This document shows, in pieces, positions 61,757-64,000 of a stretch of 64,000 nt of DNA. Position 1 is the stretch's first letter; each line of letters begins with the position of its first letter. Under the pieces are notes generated by a model, which made no database searches, was not told the DNA's origin, and worked only from the letters and a program-made list of their open reading frames with translations. The stretch is from contig NZ_KB898325.1 in assembly GCF_000377625.1 (NCBI RefSeq), positions 248,001-312,000 of the forward strand. The letters are read 5' to 3'. The DNA comes from Prevotella veroralis DSM 19559 = JCM 6290 (lineage in GTDB: Bacteria; Bacteroidota; Bacteroidia; Bacteroidales; Bacteroidaceae). A program made the translations under genes and the position numbers.

Positions 61757-63322
61757 TTACATTGGCATACAACCATGCTTCTTAGCTGGGAGATCCTGCT
61801 TCTTGTGAGCAAGTTGTGCTAAGCCACGGCAGATGCGGAAACGAGTGTTGCGTGGTTCGATAACATCATCGATATAACCAAATTGAGCTGCTTGATATGG
61901 ATTAGCAAACTTCTCTGAATATTCCTCTTCTTTCTCTGCGAGGAACTGCTTTACATCACCACCCTGCTCCTTAACTTGCTTAGCCTCTCTACCACAGAGT
62001 ACTGCAACTGCACCAGAAGCACCCATTACAGCAATCTCTGAGCTTGGCCATGCGAAGTTAAGATCTGAACGAAGCTGCTTGCAACCCATTACGATGTGAG
62101 AACCACCATAGCTCTTACGCAATGTGATTGTAATCTTTGGTACTGTAGCTTCGCCGTAAGCGTAGAGCAACTGAGCACCATGAAGAATAACGGCATTGTA
62201 CTCCTGACCTGTACCTGGGAGGAAGCCCGGTACATCAACAAGTGATACGATTGGAATATTGAATGCGTCACAGAAACGAACGAAACGAGCACCCTTACGG
62301 CTAGCGTTCGTATCCAATACACCTGCGTATGCTGAAGGCTGATTAGCAACGATACCAACACTCTGACCATTGAAACGAGCGAAACCAGTAATGATATTCT
62401 TAGCAAACTTAGGTTGTACCTCGAAGAACTCTCCGTTATCAGTTACAGCCTGGATTACCTTATACATATCGTATGCTTGGTTTGGATCGTCTGGGATAAT
62501 CTCATTCAAGAGGTCTTCCTTACGATCAATAGGGTCGGTACACTCTACACGTGGAGCTTCCTCACGATTGTTAGAAGGAATATAAGAAAGCAACTTCTTA
62601 ATCAAGTCCATTGCCTCTTCTTCTGTCTTAGCCGTGAAACTAGTTACACCACTCTTAGACGCATGAACGCTGGCACCTCCAAGATGTTCTGCATCAATAT
62701 CCTCACCTGTAACAGTCTTAACAACCTTAGGACCAGTAAGGAACATATAACTTGTTTGTTCCTTCATGATGATGAAGTCGGTTAAAGCTGGAGAGTAAAC
62801 AGCACCACCTGCACAAGGACCAAGAATGCCAGAGATCTGTGGAATCACACCTGAAGCAAGAATGTTGCGCTCAAATATCTCGCCATAACCTGCCAATGCA
62901 GAGATACCCTCTTGGATACGTGCACCACCAGAGTCGTTCATACAGATAACAGGTGCGCCGTTGGTCATAGCCATATCCATTACCTTACAGATCTTCTGCG
63001 CCATGGTTTCTGAAAGAGAACCACCATTTACAGTAAAATCTTGAGCATAGAGATAAACGAGGCGACCATCAATTGTTGCTGAACCAGCAACAACACCATC
63101 ACCTAAATATTGTTTCTTCTCCATACCAAAGTTGTGGCAACGATGGAGTTTGAACATATCATACTCCTCAAAACTACCTTTATCAACCAGCATTTCAATG
63201 CGCTCACGTGCAGTGTACTTGCCGCGCTCATGCTGCTTATCAATGGCTTTCTGACCACCGCCTAAGCGAGCCAACTCACGCTTCTCTACGAGAGCCTTGA
63301 TCTTTTCTGTTTGCTTACTCAT
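61757..63322 (-). CDS. Acyl-CoA carboxyltransferase subunit (propionyl/methylmalonyl-CoA type)
   Basis: 521 residues of the carboxyltransferase family (propionyl-CoA carboxylase beta / methylmalonyl-CoA decarboxylase alpha). Tandem crotonase folds with GGGQKAIDKQHERGKYTARERIE at 20-43, ICMNDSGGARIQEG near 148-161 and GILGPCAGGAVYSPALTDF near 185-203 as oxyanion-hole region; second half has VDVPGFLPGTGQEYNAVI near 363. Fits the succinate-to-propionate route, with the two small subunits downstream. No membrane beta subunit is visible in the window. Promoter -7 box at 63417-63424. Confidence 0.9.
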   Translation of the reverse strand: MSKQTEKIKALVEKRELARLGGGQKAIDKQHERGKYTARERIEMLVDKGSFEEYDMFKLHRCHNFGMEKKQYLGDGVVAGSATIDGRLVYLYAQDFTVNGGSLSETMAQKICKVMDMAMTNGAPVICMNDSGGARIQEGISALAGYGEIFERNILASGVIPQISGILGPCAGGAVYSPALTDFIIMKEQTSYMFLTGPKVVKTVTGEDIDAEHLGGASVHASKSGVTSFTAKTEEEAMDLIKKLLSYIPSNNREEAPRVECTDPIDRKEDLLNEIIPDDPNQAYDMYKVIQAVTDNGEFFEVQPKFAKNIITGFARFNGQSVGIVANQPSAYAGVLDTNASRKGARFVRFCDAFNIPIVSLVDVPGFLPGTGQEYNAVILHGAQLLYAYGEATVPKITITLRKSYGGSHIVMGCKQLRSDLNFAWPSSEIAVMGASGAVAVLCGREAKQVKEQGGDVKQFLAEKEEEYSEKFANPYQAAQFGYIDDVIEPRNTRFRICRGLAQLAHKKQDLPAKKHGCMPM

Positions 63323-63416
63323 AATTTGTTTTTATTTTCTTATAACCGTATTCTTATCTTCAATCTGATTATCCCTTTCAGGAAGGCTCTAAAACACCCT
63401 CTGAAAGAATCAGATG

Positions 63417-63424
63417 CAAAAGTA
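63417..63424 (-). promoter_or_regulatory. Promoter -7 box for the carboxylase cluster
   Basis: TACTTTTG on the minus strand, immediately after the terminator of the upstream HU-like gene; leader about 90 nt. Confidence 0.65.
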
Positions 63425-63432
63425 ATAAAAAA

Positions 63433-63454
63433 GGTGGAGATTAGTATCTCCACC
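63433..63454 (-). terminator. Terminator after the HU-like gene
   Basis: GGTGGAGA/TCTCCACC stem followed on the minus strand by TTTTTTATT. Confidence 0.85.
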
Positions 63455-63480
63455 TTTTTAAATATTGTTAAGGTATATCT

Positions 63481-63954
63481 TTATCCTGCCACCGGTCCAC
63501 CCTCTTCTTTATTCTCCTTTTCTTTCGGAGAAGGGTCGGGGCTTTCCTGTTTCTTTCCTTTCTTCCTCGCAGGATTATCCACATCCACCTGCAACTCCTT
63601 CAATGCCTTGCGCACTGGACTCTTCCATGTCAATGTTAGCCTCGGAGCTTTAAGACTCTTGGCGCATACATCCTTCTCGTTCTCCTCCATCTTCGAGGGC
63701 ACATTGACACGTAAAGAGAAGATGTCGCCGAGGTCTAAACCTGTACCCATGCGTGCACATTCAAGGATAAGATTACGCAGCGTGATAATCACGTTCCGAG
63801 CATCACCCTCAGTCAATGACGTCTCACGAACAATGCGCTCCAACACCATTTCGGGCGAGATCTTCTGCTGACCTTTCGGTACGGCAATATACACCGTCTT
63901 ACCCTTCATTTTTCCCATTGTCGCCTTACGAGGCGCAACTTTGAATTCAATCAT
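63481..63954 (-). CDS. HU-like DNA-binding protein (Bacteroidota type)
   Basis: 157 residues. Residues 1-120 have the HU-related domain seen in Bacteroidales DNA-binding proteins (VAPRKATMGKMKGKTVYIA; ITLRNLILECARMGTGLDLGDIFSLRVNV), longer than true HU. The tail (130-157) is a Lys/Glu/Pro-rich disordered stretch. Expected nucleoid or DNA-architecture role. It is distinct from the classical HU at 1985. The upstream 46 bp to the window end show nothing decisive. Confidence 0.8.
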   Translation of the reverse strand: MIEFKVAPRKATMGKMKGKTVYIAVPKGQQKISPEMVLERIVRETSLTEGDARNVIITLRNLILECARMGTGLDLGDIFSLRVNVPSKMEENEKDVCAKSLKAPRLTLTWKSPVRKALKELQVDVDNPARKKGKKQESPDPSPKEKENKEEGGPVAG

Positions 63955-64000
63955 TTTGATTTAGTTTTTAATTAAACATTAGATTAATATATCAACATCA

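Overview
The window looks like a chromosomal segment of a Prevotella-type member of the Bacteroidota (order Bacteroidales). The support is: low GC; promoters with the Bacteroidota -7 box TAnnTTTG and essentially no Shine-Dalgarno motifs; lineage-typical genes (DUF4105, DUF4270, DUF4491, a type IX secretion C-terminal tail, a Lys/Arg-rich 29-residue protein between hupA-type HU and rne); and an S16 protein with a long Ala/Lys/Glu tail. There are no rRNA, tRNA, phage, IS or CRISPR loci that I can recognise. It is mostly core genome.

Layout. 0-10 kb: rne, a tiny basic protein gene and HU on the minus strand; then coaW, a MORN-repeat protein, glycogen branching enzyme glgB, a membrane protein and an HhH/beta-barrel protein on the plus strand. 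10-16 kb: a lone ABC ATPase overlapping secA, then a small secreted protein and a DUF4105 protein. 16-22 kb: envelope genes (FadL-like porin, lptC, a CNNM/CorC-type protein, a PpiD-like foldase). 22-30 kb: a secreted M6 metalloprotease with a T9SS-like tail, a flavodoxin-ferredoxin protein, comEC-N, truA, a DMT transporter and mltG. 30-38 kb: a Gph-type phosphatase, a Crp/Fnr regulator, lepA, a lipoprotein, a frameshifted Y-family polymerase pseudogene, pepD, an OmpH/Skp-like lipoprotein and rpsP. 38-47 kb: ispE, dnaB, kdsB, a DUF2520 protein, kdsC, maf, rlmH, DUF4491 and a phosphosugar mutase. 47-54 kb: sigma factor, dedA, TPR protein and glnS in one run; mntH. 54-64 kb: clpC, a 44-residue protein, DUF4270, a GT5-only glycogen synthase-like protein, panC-panD, a biotin-dependent acyl-CoA carboxylase/decarboxylase cluster and an HU-like protein.

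Shared pathways: coaW, panC and panD supply coenzyme A; kdsB, kdsC and lptC serve Kdo/LPS synthesis and export; glgB and the GT5-like protein relate to glycogen; secA, PpiD, OmpH-like and the LptC lipoprotein serve envelope biogenesis.

The most unusual content is non-coding. Six of the eleven convergent gene junctions carry tandem arrays of 18-bp imperfect palindromes separated by exactly 4 bp, a strict 22-bp period. Two unrelated sequences (AAAACG...CGTTTT and TTATACA...TGTATAA) use the same 18+4 geometry. One family sits inside a ~365-456 bp dispersed element present three times with different numbers of units; the other is flanked by 23-bp units built around TTTAA(C/G)TTAAA. No array was seen in divergent or co-directional gaps. 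A seventh junction has a degenerate 22-bp repeat. A two-domain structured RNA upstream of rne and an orphan promoter-hairpin unit upstream of mntH are further candidates. All calls come from reading the sequence; no search was run.
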